Shown: positions 34,523 to 42,919, counted from the stretch's first letter. The stretch is 64,000 bases of DNA from Oscillospiraceae bacterium (GCA_017828975.1 JAGAJN010000003.1:1-64000), one strand, 5' to 3'. Numbers and translations are program-made. Notes: generated by a model from the sequence alone, not told the origin.

Positions 34523-35116
34523 TAAAATAGGTTGTAACTGTCGTCCTTCCAGAGCGGCAACGGCGGCTTCGGGGATCTTCGTGAAATCCGCTGCCGCAGA
34601 ACGGGGCTTCTTTTCGGCATCGTCCTGACGAATGGGGACAAAATAGAAGCATCTGCGGTTCATAAGGTCGCCGATATTTCTCGCACAGCCCGAAAGTGCG
34701 TCGTTTGTGGACAGGGCGATAAGTACGGGACGTTCATTTCTGATATGGCTTTTGACCGCCATTGTGACAGGCGTGTCGATAATATCGAGTGCCAGCTTTG
34801 AGATGGTATTTCCCGTGCAGGGGGCGATCATCAGCAGGTCGAAAAGCCGCTTCGGACCGATAGGCTCTGCGGCGGCAATATCGGAGATGATGGGTTTGCC
34901 GCAGGTGTCCTCCAGAAATTTTCGGTGGCTTTCCGCTGTGCCGAATTTGGTGTCGGTGGAATATGCGTTGTATGACATAATGGGAGTAAGGTCGGCACCT
35001 GCGGCTTTCAGGGCTTCCAGCTGTGCAAAAGCCTTTGAAAAGGTGCAGAACGAGCCGCAGACAGCAAAGCCTATCTTCTTGCCCCTGAGTTTTTCATGTA
35101 TTTCATCGGATATCAA
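34508..35116 (-). CDS. dpaB: Dipicolinate synthase subunit B
   Basis: With DpaA it converts dihydroxy-tetrahydrodipicolinate to dipicolinic acid in the mother cell, the major spore-core solute. 202 residues, a flavoprotein fold (HFCD family): GKKIGFAVCGSFCTFSKAF at the N-terminus, then the central LLMIAPCTGNTISKLALDIIDTPVTMAVKSH and RPVLIALSTNDAL. The conserved C-terminus GRQLQPIL is followed by MLNV and a stop contributed by heptamer repeats. Start is TTG (35116), behind AAGGAG and overlapping the dpaA stop by 4 bases. Confidence 0.95.
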   Translation of the reverse strand: MISDEIHEKLRGKKIGFAVCGSFCTFSKAFAQLEALKAAGADLTPIMSYNAYSTDTKFGTAESHRKFLEDTCGKPIISDIAAAEPIGPKRLFDLLMIAPCTGNTISKLALDIIDTPVTMAVKSHIRNERPVLIALSTNDALSGCARNIGDLMNRRCFYFVPIRQDDAEKKPRSAAADFTKIPEAAVAALEGRQLQPILMLNV

Positions 35117-35985
35117 GAGTGTTCGCTCCTTTCTTCCAGAATGTTGTAAATGGCAGAGGCGATGATCCTCCCCGCAGTCACGGGCGCAGTCTTTCCGGGC
35201 AGGGACAGGGCGTGTATCGTCTTTATGCAGGAATGTTCCGCCGCACGGAAGTCAACGCCGCCCGGCTTCGATGCCAGATCTATCAGCAAACAGTCCGATT
35301 TAAGGGACAGTAACCTTTCTTCATCAAAGATAAGCGAGGGGACGGTGTTGAAGATTATCCCGAATTTGTAAAGCTCGCCGTCTATCTCGGAAATGTTCAG
35401 AGGAGTGCAGCCGTAAATTTCCGCCCATGCCAGATCGGAGTATTTCCGTGCAGCCGCCGTGACCTTTGCGCCCATTGCAGTGAGGATTTTTATCAGCACC
35501 TTGGCAATGCGTCCCATGCCTGTGATAAGTATCTGCTGCCCGTAGATGGTTTCGTCCGTTTGGCTGATGGCTATCTGCACAGCACCCTCGGCGGTGGGGA
35601 CGGCGTTTAGCACTGCCAGTTCTTCACGGTCAAGATAATCGCAGACCGCAAAGCCTTGCTCCTCGAAATACCTATGTATTTCGGGGGATATTTTCCCGCC
35701 GAACACAATGCCGCCCGGCTTGATGCCCGCCGACAGCTCCCTGATAGTGGGGCAGCAGCTGCAAAGGGGACAGTTCAGCGTCACGCCGTCTGCCGAAACG
35801 GGGAGGGGGAGCACCAGACAGTCCGCCTTTTCGGGCAGTTCGGAAGCTTTATTTATGGAAATTATGTCTGAATTATCGAAAATTTTTCCGTCAAAGCCTA
35901 TGGCGCTGACCATATCATTTTCGGAAAGAGTGCGGGCAAGGCTCACCGAGCGCATGTCACCGCCTGCCACAAGGAAGGTTTTCAT
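35113..35985 (-). CDS. dpaA: Dipicolinate synthase subunit A
   Basis: 290 residues. An N-terminal dinucleotide-type domain (FLVAGGDMRSVSLARTLSENDMVSAIGFD) and a second Rossmann domain with ILITGMGRIAKVLIKILTAMGAKVT, as in SpoVFA/DpaA. The block LPLPVSADGVTLNCPLC is also family-typical. The ribosome site is AGAGGTGG. It is first in the two-gene operon and is preceded by a sigma-K-like promoter (36018-36044), fitting late mother-cell expression. Acts in the mother-cell cytoplasm. The product would be imported through SpoVA proteins such as those at 45007-46388. Confidence 0.95.
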   Translation of the reverse strand: MKTFLVAGGDMRSVSLARTLSENDMVSAIGFDGKIFDNSDIISINKASELPEKADCLVLPLPVSADGVTLNCPLCSCCPTIRELSAGIKPGGIVFGGKISPEIHRYFEEQGFAVCDYLDREELAVLNAVPTAEGAVQIAISQTDETIYGQQILITGMGRIAKVLIKILTAMGAKVTAAARKYSDLAWAEIYGCTPLNISEIDGELYKFGIIFNTVPSLIFDEERLLSLKSDCLLIDLASKPGGVDFRAAEHSCIKTIHALSLPGKTAPVTAGRIIASAIYNILEERSEHS

Positions 35986-36017
35986 AACGCCACCTCTTTT
36001 GGTTTCATTGAATAGTA

Positions 36018-36044
36018 CAGTATATGCGGAAAGGGTCGTTTGGT
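36018..36044 (-). promoter_or_regulatory. Sigma-K-like promoter of dpaAB
   Basis: Minus strand: AC (36043-36044), exactly 16 bases, then CATATACTG (36018-36026). The Bacillus sigma-K pattern is AC-N16-CATANNNTA; only the last base differs. The spoVF operon is sigma-K dependent in Bacillus. Confidence 0.55.
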
Positions 36045-36119
36045 GATTGCAATGATGAGATATGCTGTATGTTTTCGGAATAATATATTGAAAAAGCTGT
36101 GAAAAATTTCAATCTCCTA

Positions 36120-36148
36120 TTGAAAAATCAATCTTAATATAGTATAAT
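36120..36148 (+). promoter_or_regulatory. Promoter of the trkA pair
   Basis: TTGAAA (36120-36125), a 17-base spacer and TATAAT (36143-36148). Confidence 0.8.
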
Positions 36149-36180
36149 TAGTTCAAAGCGTCACGAAAATGTTCGGGGAG

Positions 36181-36208
36181 ATTTTATCTAACAGCTGTTA
36201 GGTAAAAT
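36181..36208 (+). promoter_or_regulatory. Palindromic leader hairpin before trkA
   Basis: ATTTTATCTAACAG and CTGTTAGGTAAAAT form an almost perfect 28-bp palindrome centred between promoter and start codon. It could be an RNA hairpin or a dyad operator. The T-rich tail is short, so a terminator role is uncertain. Confidence 0.55.
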
Positions 36209-36244
36209 TTGGGCGCAAATGTTTTTTGAAGGCGGAATTTGATT

Positions 36245-36865
36245 ATGAACATAATTGTTGTCGGCTGCGGAAAGGTCGGCGCTAATTTGGCAAATGTGCT
36301 TAGCGCACAGGGTCACGATGTTTCGGTCGTGGACAGGAATGAGGACAGCTTTACCGCTCTCGATGCGGATTTCAAGGGATTTACAACGGTCGGTTTCCCC
36401 ATAGATCAGGACGTTCTCCGAAAAGCGGGAATAGAAAGCTGTGACGCTCTTGCTGCGGTCACAGAGGACGACAATGCTAACATAATGGTCGCTCAGATGG
36501 CAAAGCACATCTTCAAGGTTCCGAATGTAACGACAGTTCTGGACGACCCCAACCGTGGCGAGATATTCACGCAGTTTGGTCTGGAAACCATCTGTCCCAC
36601 AAATCTGACGGTGGCGTCTGTATGCACGGCGCTTAATGATGAGTCGGAGTCTGTGCACCTCAATCTGAGTTCACACACGGTCACATTCCAGACCATGGAC
36701 ATTCCCAAGGAATATATCGGCGTAAGAGCCAGCGAGATAGTTTTTGAAAAGAATGAAACGCTTTTTGCTATCGAGCATGAGGACCATTCCATGCAGCCTG
36801 TTTTTCTGTCAAACCCGTATCTGCAAAAGGGCGACAGGCTAATATTTGCCAAATTTGTAGACTAA
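36245..36865 (+). CDS. trkA: TrkA-type potassium channel regulator (RCK), first copy
   Basis: 206 residues from the ATG at 36245. The N-terminal RCK_N Rossmann domain has the NAD/nucleotide motif VVGCGKVGANLANVL and the acidic strand end VVDRNED. The C-terminal TrkA_C domain (about 130-205) is expected to bind a second-messenger nucleotide such as c-di-AMP. It would gate a TrkH/KtrB potassium channel, which is not encoded in the window. Followed 13 bases later by a second TrkA gene, so the two likely form a hetero-ring or serve different channels. Confidence 0.92.
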   Translation: MNIIVVGCGKVGANLANVLSAQGHDVSVVDRNEDSFTALDADFKGFTTVGFPIDQDVLRKAGIESCDALAAVTEDDNANIMVAQMAKHIFKVPNVTTVLDDPNRGEIFTQFGLETICPTNLTVASVCTALNDESESVHLNLSSHTVTFQTMDIPKEYIGVRASEIVFEKNETLFAIEHEDHSMQPVFLSNPYLQKGDRLIFAKFVD

Positions 36866-36878
36866 AGGAGAATTGTAA

Positions 36879-37541
36879 GTGAAAGTTGTAATTGTCGGCG
36901 GCGGCAAGGTCGGCTACTATCTTGCCAAAACTCTTCTTGAACATATGCACGAGGTCGTGCTTATCGAAATAAATAAGCTGACCTGTGCTTCTATTGCAAA
37001 TGAGCTGGATATTCCCGTAATTTGCGGAGATTCTACACTTATCGAAACTCTTGAATCCGCTTCTCTGGAGGAAGCTGATGCAATGATATGTGTCAGCGGA
37101 ATGGACGAGGTAAATCTTATCACCTGTCAGCTGGCAAAGAAGATATTCGGCGTTGCGAAAACAATTGCCAAGGTAAATAATCCCAAAAATGCTATCGTTC
37201 TAAAAGAACTTGGCGTTGACAATGTTATCAACAGCACCGACAGCATTACGTCCCTTATCGAGCGTGAGGTGGATACTTCCAAAATAAAGGAGCTTATCTC
37301 CCTAAACCACGGCGAAGCGGTCATTTGTGAGGTAACATTGCCCGAAAAATATTACTATGACGGCAAGCAGCTGATGGACATCAAGCTGCCCGGGCTTTTC
37401 AATATCGTGTCCATTACAAGAGGTAACTCGCTGATAATCCCCCGTGGTCAGTCGGTGCTGAGAAGCGGTGACAAGTTGCTGGTTATCTCCGATTCCGACG
37501 AGCTGAAAATGCTTCGTTCGGTGCTTAAGCTTAAGGATTGA
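36879..37541 (+). CDS. trkA: TrkA-type potassium channel regulator (RCK), second copy
   Basis: 220 residues, GTG start behind AAAGGAG. RCK_N motif VIVGGGKVGYYLAKTLLE with acidic Glu at the end of strand 2 (VVLIEINK), and RCK_C in the second half (VTLPEKYYYDGKQLMDIKLPG ... LLVISDSDEL). It is only moderately similar to the first copy, so it is not a recent duplication. Same operon. The next gene, an FtsA-like ATPase, begins 15 bases downstream. Confidence 0.92.
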   Translation: MKVVIVGGGKVGYYLAKTLLEHMHEVVLIEINKLTCASIANELDIPVICGDSTLIETLESASLEEADAMICVSGMDEVNLITCQLAKKIFGVAKTIAKVNNPKNAIVLKELGVDNVINSTDSITSLIEREVDTSKIKELISLNHGEAVICEVTLPEKYYYDGKQLMDIKLPGLFNIVSITRGNSLIIPRGQSVLRSGDKLLVISDSDELKMLRSVLKLKD

Positions 37542-37556
37542 CAGGAGCTGATAAAG

Positions 37557-39761
37557 TTGGCAAGAGCAGTAAAAAATCCCCCGAAAACCGAGGAAAAGCC
37601 TAAAAAACGTCCCGCTGCCCGTTCAAAGAGAAAGCAGACCGAGGCGGACGTTTTTTCGTTGGATATTGGTACACGAACTGTCGTGGGAATAGTGTCCCAT
37701 TACGAAAATGACAAATTTACCGTGAAATATTCGGTGTCCGTTCCACATACAAAGCGGGCTATGACCGATGGACAGATAGAGGACATTGATGCCGTTGCAA
37801 AGGTTGCTGCCGAGGTCAAGGCAGAGCTGGAAAAGCAGTCGGGAATACGCCTGAAGGACGTTGCCATCGCCGCTGCGGGACGTGCTTTGAAAACCTGCCG
37901 TGCCACAGCCGAGATAGACGTTGAGGACAGGGACACCATTACCGAGGATATGGTGAAATCCTTCGAGCTGGAAGCCGTTTCTAAGGCTCAGACGGAGCTT
38001 GACCGAAGCGGTGAGACCGAAGCGGCGGCGTTTTACTGCGTCGGACACACGGTAATCAGCTATCATCTGGACGGTTATCCCATAAAAAGTCTGGTGGGAC
38101 ATAAGGGAAAAAAGGTCACGGTGGAGCTTATTGCGGCGTTTCTGCCGGGGCTTGTCGTGGAGAGCCTTTATTCCGTTATGGACAAGGTTGGGCTGAATGT
38201 TGCCAGCCTTACTCTTGAGCCTATTGCGGCTATGAATGTTATCATTCCTCCCGAGGTACGTCTGATAAACATTGCTCTTGCGGACATCGGAGCGGGTACC
38301 TCCGATATTGCCGTTTCGCAAAACGGAAGCATTGTTGCCTATGCAATGGCGACCATTGCGGGTGATGAAATTACCGAGGAAATAATCAAAAAGTATCTGG
38401 TGGATTTCGATACTGCCGAGGAAATGAAGCTTTCGGCGCTCAAAGACACCATTTCATATAAGGATATTCTGGGATTTGAACACACCCTGACTTCGGAGGA
38501 ATTTATCGGAAGTCTGTTTCCTGCTGCCGAACAGCTTGCGGAAACCATTGCCGACAATATTGTAAATGCAAACGGCTCTGCCCCTGCCGCTGTGTTCCTT
38601 GTGGGCGGCGGAAGCCGTATCCCAAATCTTGCCAAAATGGTTGCTGAGAAGCTGGGCGTTCCCGAAAACAGGGTGGCTGTGGGCGGAAATACTTTCCTGA
38701 AAAATGTTGAAATTTCCGATGAGGTGCTGAAAGGTCCCGAATATGTAACTCCTATCGGCATCGGTGTAACATCGACCCTGCAAAAGGGCTACGATTTCTC
38801 CGTTGTCACCGTCAACGACAAGCGGCTGAGAGTGTTTGACACGAGAAAGCTGACTGTTCTCGACCTGCTGATGATGGCAGGGTACAAGTCCCATCACATT
38901 ATCGGACGTTCGGGAAGAAGCATTACATTCACCTTAAACGGCGAAAAACAGACGGTTCGGGGCACTCCTGCGCTGCCCTCAGAGCTTACTGTGAACGGCA
39001 GTCCGTCCTCCATTGAGGCGGCGGTCACTCAGGGAGATGTTATCTGTCTGAAGCCTGCGGAAAACGGCGTAAATGCGCAGCTTTCCATCTCCGATATTGC
39101 GGGGGACCTTACGGTGAAGCATATTTCCGTTGATGAGATAGATTACACCGTGGGTACGGAGGTTTTCGTCAACGGCGAATCTGTCAGCGGCGATTATGTG
39201 GTGCAGAATTTCGACAAGGTGGAGGTTTCTTCCGTTTCGACTCTGGGCGACCTGCTGAAACGGTTGGGAATTTCTCCCGAAAAGCTGGAATTTTTCCGAA
39301 ACGGCGCAAGTGTTTCCGTAAACACCCTTCTTGAGGACGGGGACAGCTTTACCGTTCGTGACAAAAAGCCGTCACCGACCGTCACTCCGAAAATTCCCGA
39401 AAAGCTGCCCGAACCGCCTGTTTTCGAGGAAGATGACGAGGAGGACGAGCCTGTTCCCGAAGTAGTTGTTACAAGAAGAAAGCCCGAGCCGCCTGTTTTT
39501 GAGGAAGATGAGCCTGTTCCAGAGGAAAAGTCTGCGGTTGAATGTACGGTGGTTCGTTTGAACGGAAAAAATGTTAAGCTGGAGCCAAAATCCGACGGTT
39601 CATCAAACATTTTCCTTGACCTGATGGCGATAGCGGACATCGACATCAACGCAGCGCCGCCTTCGGGAAATATGATACTTACCATTAACGGCAAGGAAGC
39701 GGGTTATATGGACGAGGTGCACACGGGTGATACGATAGTTATCCGCTGGGACGATAACTGA
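37557..39761 (+). CDS. FtsA-like actin-family ATPase with long C-terminal extension
   Basis: 734 residues, TTG start behind AGGAG. A basic N-terminal tail (1-30) precedes an FtsA/PilM-type actin fold (about 31-420): phosphate-1 SLDIGTRTVVGIV, phosphate-2 ALADIGAGTSDIAV, and adenosine motif VFLVGGGSRIPNLAKMV. Typical FtsA ends near 420-440. Here about 310 more residues follow, with beta-rich segments, two copies of an acidic Pro-rich unit (PEPPVFEED...EPVPE, near 625-670) and a final small beta domain. No amphipathic FtsA membrane-targeting helix is seen at the end. Role in division or another filament system is unproven. Co-transcribed with the TrkA pair. Confidence 0.82.
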   Translation: MARAVKNPPKTEEKPKKRPAARSKRKQTEADVFSLDIGTRTVVGIVSHYENDKFTVKYSVSVPHTKRAMTDGQIEDIDAVAKVAAEVKAELEKQSGIRLKDVAIAAAGRALKTCRATAEIDVEDRDTITEDMVKSFELEAVSKAQTELDRSGETEAAAFYCVGHTVISYHLDGYPIKSLVGHKGKKVTVELIAAFLPGLVVESLYSVMDKVGLNVASLTLEPIAAMNVIIPPEVRLINIALADIGAGTSDIAVSQNGSIVAYAMATIAGDEITEEIIKKYLVDFDTAEEMKLSALKDTISYKDILGFEHTLTSEEFIGSLFPAAEQLAETIADNIVNANGSAPAAVFLVGGGSRIPNLAKMVAEKLGVPENRVAVGGNTFLKNVEISDEVLKGPEYVTPIGIGVTSTLQKGYDFSVVTVNDKRLRVFDTRKLTVLDLLMMAGYKSHHIIGRSGRSITFTLNGEKQTVRGTPALPSELTVNGSPSSIEAAVTQGDVICLKPAENGVNAQLSISDIAGDLTVKHISVDEIDYTVGTEVFVNGESVSGDYVVQNFDKVEVSSVSTLGDLLKRLGISPEKLEFFRNGASVSVNTLLEDGDSFTVRDKKPSPTVTPKIPEKLPEPPVFEEDDEEDEPVPEVVVTRRKPEPPVFEEDEPVPEEKSAVECTVVRLNGKNVKLEPKSDGSSNIFLDLMAIADIDINAAPPSGNMILTINGKEAGYMDEVHTGDTIVIRWDDN

Positions 39762-39763
39762 CG

Positions 39764-39804
39764 CTTCGGGCAGCTTTCCCGATAAAGGAAAACTGTCCGA
39801 AGTT
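39764..39804. terminator. Hairpin between convergent ftsA-like and spoIVB genes
   Basis: TTCGGGCAGCTTTCC (39765-39779) pairs imperfectly with GGAAAACTGTCCGAA (39787-39801). The tail lacks a strong T tract on either side. Confidence 0.6.
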
Positions 39805-39809
39805 CGAAT

Positions 39810-41048
39810 TTATGCGGCATTTTCGTCAGAAACGGAAATTTTGCAGGATTCCTCATACATAGTATCGGCGAAAATTGCATATCCTTTTTTGGGATTGCTT
39901 ACAAAAACGTGAGTGACTGCGCCTACCAGCTTACCGTTCTGGATAATGGGGCTGCCGCTCATTCCCTGGACGATGCCGCCCGTTTCCGCCAAAAGCTGCG
40001 GGTCGGTTATGCGAATGACCATATTTCGGCTGTCCGGGGCGTCGGTCAGGTCGATTTTTTCGATGGAAACGGAGTATTGCTTGGGAGTTTTTCCTTTTAT
40101 GGTGCTGAGAATATATGCGTCGCCTATCTCAATTTCCTGACGCATTGCAAGAGGTATTCCCGAAGATGCAACAGGCGAACTGTCCATTAAACCGTACACT
40201 CCGCTTTGACAGTTTTCCGCAAGTATTCCCGATGGAAGTCCTGTGGTGAAGGTGCCCAGCAGCTCGCCGGGCTTGCCCGATTTTCCCTTAGATACGCCGT
40301 TTATGACAACATCTGCGGATTGTCCCGTTGAGAGGGGAAGTATCTCGCCGTTGTCCGAGTCGCATACGGGGTGTCCCAGACCCGCAAACACGCCTGTTTC
40401 GGCGTTGTAGAAGGTGACTGTTCCTATGCCTGCGGTGCTGTCCCGCACCCAAAGACCTGCCTTATATTTGCCGTCCTCCGAGGATTTTTTCGGGGTGATA
40501 TAGGACGTGCTGTCTATCGAATTTCTTCGGTAGGAAACGGTAACGGGCTTTCCGTCGGAGCCTGCGATAAGCTTTTGAAGCTCGGCATTGGTCATGACCT
40601 TCTGACCGTTTACTGAGGTTATGATGTCGCCCGCTTGAAGCCCTGCCGATCTGGCGGGGGAAACAAGCTGCCTGTCCGAGGTAAATTCTCCCGTGTCGAT
40701 GACCATAACACCGTCGGTCAGGAGCTTTATGCCGAAGGGCGTTCCACAGGGGACGAGGACGGGTTCATCGACATGCGTAACGCTGACATTTTTGATTGGA
40801 ACTACTCCGAAAAGCCGAAGCTGCACCTGTTCGGAGGCGTTCTTTGATATGCCGTTTATTTCTGTTGAAACAGGCTTGATAAGGTCGGCTGTAAGCGGTT
40901 CGCAGGAGAAATTCAGGACGTTTTCTCCGGTCACGTAGTATTCGTCCGGAAGATTAAAGCTGTAATGTGCTGCCGCCGCAAACAATATTGCTGACAGCGA
41001 AACGGCAGCGGCTGACAGTCCCGCTAAAATTTTTGCTGCTGTTTTCAT
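39810..41048 (-). CDS. spoIVB: SpoIVB peptidase (S55)
   Basis: Serine protease secreted from the forespore that starts the sigma-K checkpoint by releasing SpoIVFB to process pro-sigma-K. 412 residues from the ATG at 41048 (AAGGAC site); the frame to 41087 has none. An N-terminal membrane anchor (about 8-30), a PDZ domain (about 100-185; SAGLQAGDIITSVNGQKV), then the peptidase with His in FAGLGHPVCD and Ser in VQGMSGSPII. The usual neighbours recN and spo0A are not adjacent. Partner sigma-K-controlled dpaAB lies 4 kb upstream. Confidence 0.95.
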   Translation of the reverse strand: MKTAAKILAGLSAAAVSLSAILFAAAAHYSFNLPDEYYVTGENVLNFSCEPLTADLIKPVSTEINGISKNASEQVQLRLFGVVPIKNVSVTHVDEPVLVPCGTPFGIKLLTDGVMVIDTGEFTSDRQLVSPARSAGLQAGDIITSVNGQKVMTNAELQKLIAGSDGKPVTVSYRRNSIDSTSYITPKKSSEDGKYKAGLWVRDSTAGIGTVTFYNAETGVFAGLGHPVCDSDNGEILPLSTGQSADVVINGVSKGKSGKPGELLGTFTTGLPSGILAENCQSGVYGLMDSSPVASSGIPLAMRQEIEIGDAYILSTIKGKTPKQYSVSIEKIDLTDAPDSRNMVIRITDPQLLAETGGIVQGMSGSPIIQNGKLVGAVTHVFVSNPKKGYAIFADTMYEESCKISVSDENAA

Positions 41049-41202
41049 AGCTGTTGTCCTTTCTTCACGGATTTTTGCAGCGAACATGCGCCGCTATATT
41101 AATATTGACAGCTTTCAGAAGAATACACGTGTTTTATATTCTGTAATTTTACACCCAACCTTTTGATTAATGTGTCGAAATTAGCAATACAGAAAAAGGA
41201 AA

Positions 41203-41208
41203 TATAAT
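41203..41208 (+). promoter_or_regulatory. Promoter -10 of the 41.2 kb gene
   Basis: TATAAT at 41203-41208, with a possible TTAGCA at 41181-41186 (16-base spacer). The predicted start point near 41214 leaves only about 15 bases of leader and excludes GTG 41220 having its own ribosome site. Confidence 0.5.
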
Positions 41209-41219
41209 TTACAAATGAG

Positions 41220-41675
41220 GTGTTTTCTATTAATAAAGTAAGGAAATTTCTAATTTTTTTGATGATAGCAGCAACTGCGGTCTATCCTGTGTTTTTTAAT
41301 ATTATGGGAGGGATAGGAATAATTGTAAAATCGGGAAATGAGCACATCTCAGACGGCATTATGCTTATAGTGTCCTCTCTGCTGCTGACAGGCGGTGCTG
41401 TTCTGGCGATACTGCGGAAAAATATTGCCTCGGTAATATGCACGGCGGCGGGTACGGTGGCTGCGGTCTATGTTATACGGACGATCTCGCTGATAGCCAA
41501 CACGGACAAGCTTGTGATGAGGCATCTGCCTACGGTGGCGGTTCCTGTACTTACTGCGGTAGTCCTGCTGCTGAACTTTCTTGACCCCGAAGCTGTCAGA
41601 CGGAGAGCGGAAAAGAAGCGGGCAAAGCTGGAAAGCGAAAACAGAGAGCTTACTGCCGATGAAAAAATAGTGTGA
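41220..41675 (+). CDS. Four-helix membrane protein, unknown; possible AUU start
   Basis: About 150 residues with four hydrophobic segments (about 10-30, 45-65, 68-90 and 103-123) and a charged C-terminal tail RRRAEKKRAKLESENREL. The only standard codon upstream is GTG 41220, but this is inside the GAGGTG ribosome site itself. The codon at the right distance (6 bases) is ATT 41229, giving MNKVRKFLIF-like sequence if read as Met. This looks like an ATG-to-ATT change or a true AUU start. No family recognised. Confidence 0.6.
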   Translation: MFSINKVRKFLIFLMIAATAVYPVFFNIMGGIGIIVKSGNEHISDGIMLIVSSLLLTGGAVLAILRKNIASVICTAAGTVAAVYVIRTISLIANTDKLVMRHLPTVAVPVLTAVVLLLNFLDPEAVRRRAEKKRAKLESENRELTADEKIV

Positions 41676-41749
41676 AAACAAGGAAAATTCTGATTAATGG
41701 ATGTTCACCCGACCAAATACGCGGTTTGCAACAGAAATATCGATCAATT

Positions 41750-41860
41750 CAGCGTTCCCCTAGGGAACTGCCTTTGCTTGGGGGGGACGGGGAAGCGTCC
41801 GGTGCAGCCCTTGCACTAAGGTGACAGACTGCGCAAGGAGGCGGCGTTTATCTTTTTTTC
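41750..41860 (+). ncRNA. Unassigned structured RNA candidate
   Basis: In the 345-base gap 41676-42020 a GC-rich block carries consecutive stems: GTTCCC/GGGAAC (41754-41768), GGACG/CGTCC (41785-41800) and GTGCA/TGCAC (41802-41816). A long-range pairing of GCCTTTGC (about 41770) with GCAAGGAGGC (about 41834) encloses the last two. A T-rich TTTATCTTTTTTT run ends it like a terminator. It contrasts with the AT-rich flanks. Strand is inferred from the T run. Confidence 0.5.
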
Positions 41861-42020
41861 ATATCTCACAAAGTAAAATCTTAGAAAATAATTATCTACG
41901 GACATACATAAAAATTTTACAAACAGATATAATTTTCTGTGTTTTTAAAGTTAAATTATGTGATATACTATAAAAATAGTGTGAGGAAATAGTTGGATAC
42001 TACTTTAATCGAAGGGACGG

Positions 42021-42764
42021 ATGAGCTTGCTGAAAAAAATCCTGGCTGCCGTATTGTCCGCAGCTGCCGCAGTAACTGTGTTAGGCGTTTCGGCAGCGGC
42101 TGAAAACAAGACAATGGTGCTTGATGATGCTTACATCAGAATTGAAAATAACATAGGCTGGGATTGTCTTACCAGAGATGATATGCCCTCCGAGGCACTT
42201 TCCGCAGGCGGTTATACTGCCGATTCGTTTAAGGTATTTGCCGAAAAGAACGACTATTACTTGTACTGCTTCAACTCAAATAAATCTAATATCATCACCG
42301 TCAAGTGCTTTTCAGACAGCAAGTCCGAGGAGATCTTTTCGCTGAACGATGCACCCTATCAGCAGCAGCAGGAGTTGATCTCTGAGTTGGCAAGCTGCGG
42401 TGTTATACCGGCTGACTCTATGATAAACAGTTCAAATGAGAAGTTTAAGCTGAATGATCAGGCGCTGGTGTATGTTATCAATTATTCTTATTCCGCAGGA
42501 CGGTCGTATAATTACGGATGCACATATTTTACTGTTCAGAACGGCAGCTACATATCCATTGATCTTTTATCTAAGGGCAAGGAGATCGAAAAATCCACGC
42601 TTGCCAAGTTCAAAAATATGATAAACACTGTTGCGTTTACCCGAATTGACAAAAAACCGCTGTTTACCAAGGAACAGCTGCTTATGGGCGCAGGCGGTCT
42701 TTTGATACTGCTTTTTCTGATATTTGTCATTTCGGCAGGTAAAAAGCGCAAAAAGGGAATGTAA
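42021..42764 (+). CDS. Secreted protein with C-terminal membrane anchor, unknown
   Basis: 247 residues. A signal peptide (about 1-27, ending SAAAE) leads into an extracellular region of about 190 residues with Tyr-rich beta-like sequence. One C-terminal span (about 219-240) with a KKRKKGM stop-transfer tail follows. This makes a type I surface protein. The family is not recognised. AAGGGACGG abuts the ATG, so the TTG two codons later (42027) may be the real start. A promoter (TATACT near 41966) lies between the RNA candidate and this gene. Followed by a strong terminator. Confidence 0.7.
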   Translation: MSLLKKILAAVLSAAAAVTVLGVSAAAENKTMVLDDAYIRIENNIGWDCLTRDDMPSEALSAGGYTADSFKVFAEKNDYYLYCFNSNKSNIITVKCFSDSKSEEIFSLNDAPYQQQQELISELASCGVIPADSMINSSNEKFKLNDQALVYVINYSYSAGRSYNYGCTYFTVQNGSYISIDLLSKGKEIEKSTLAKFKNMINTVAFTRIDKKPLFTKEQLLMGAGGLLILLFLIFVISAGKKRKKGM

Positions 42765-42770
42765 TGATTT

Positions 42771-42799
42771 CGGCTGCGGTATTGTCGCAGCCGTTTTTT
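42771..42799 (+). terminator. Terminator of the secreted protein gene
   Basis: CGGCTGCG pairs perfectly with CGCAGCCG over a 7-base loop, followed by TTTTTT. Confidence 0.92.
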
Positions 42800-42919
42800 C
42801 GTCATGCTGTAAATATTACATTTTGGTGATTTTTTTCGACATTCTATTGACATGACGTATATATTGAGATATAATACCATTGTTAGGTATGTTTTTCATT
42901 CAGATTTGAGGTTTTTTGT

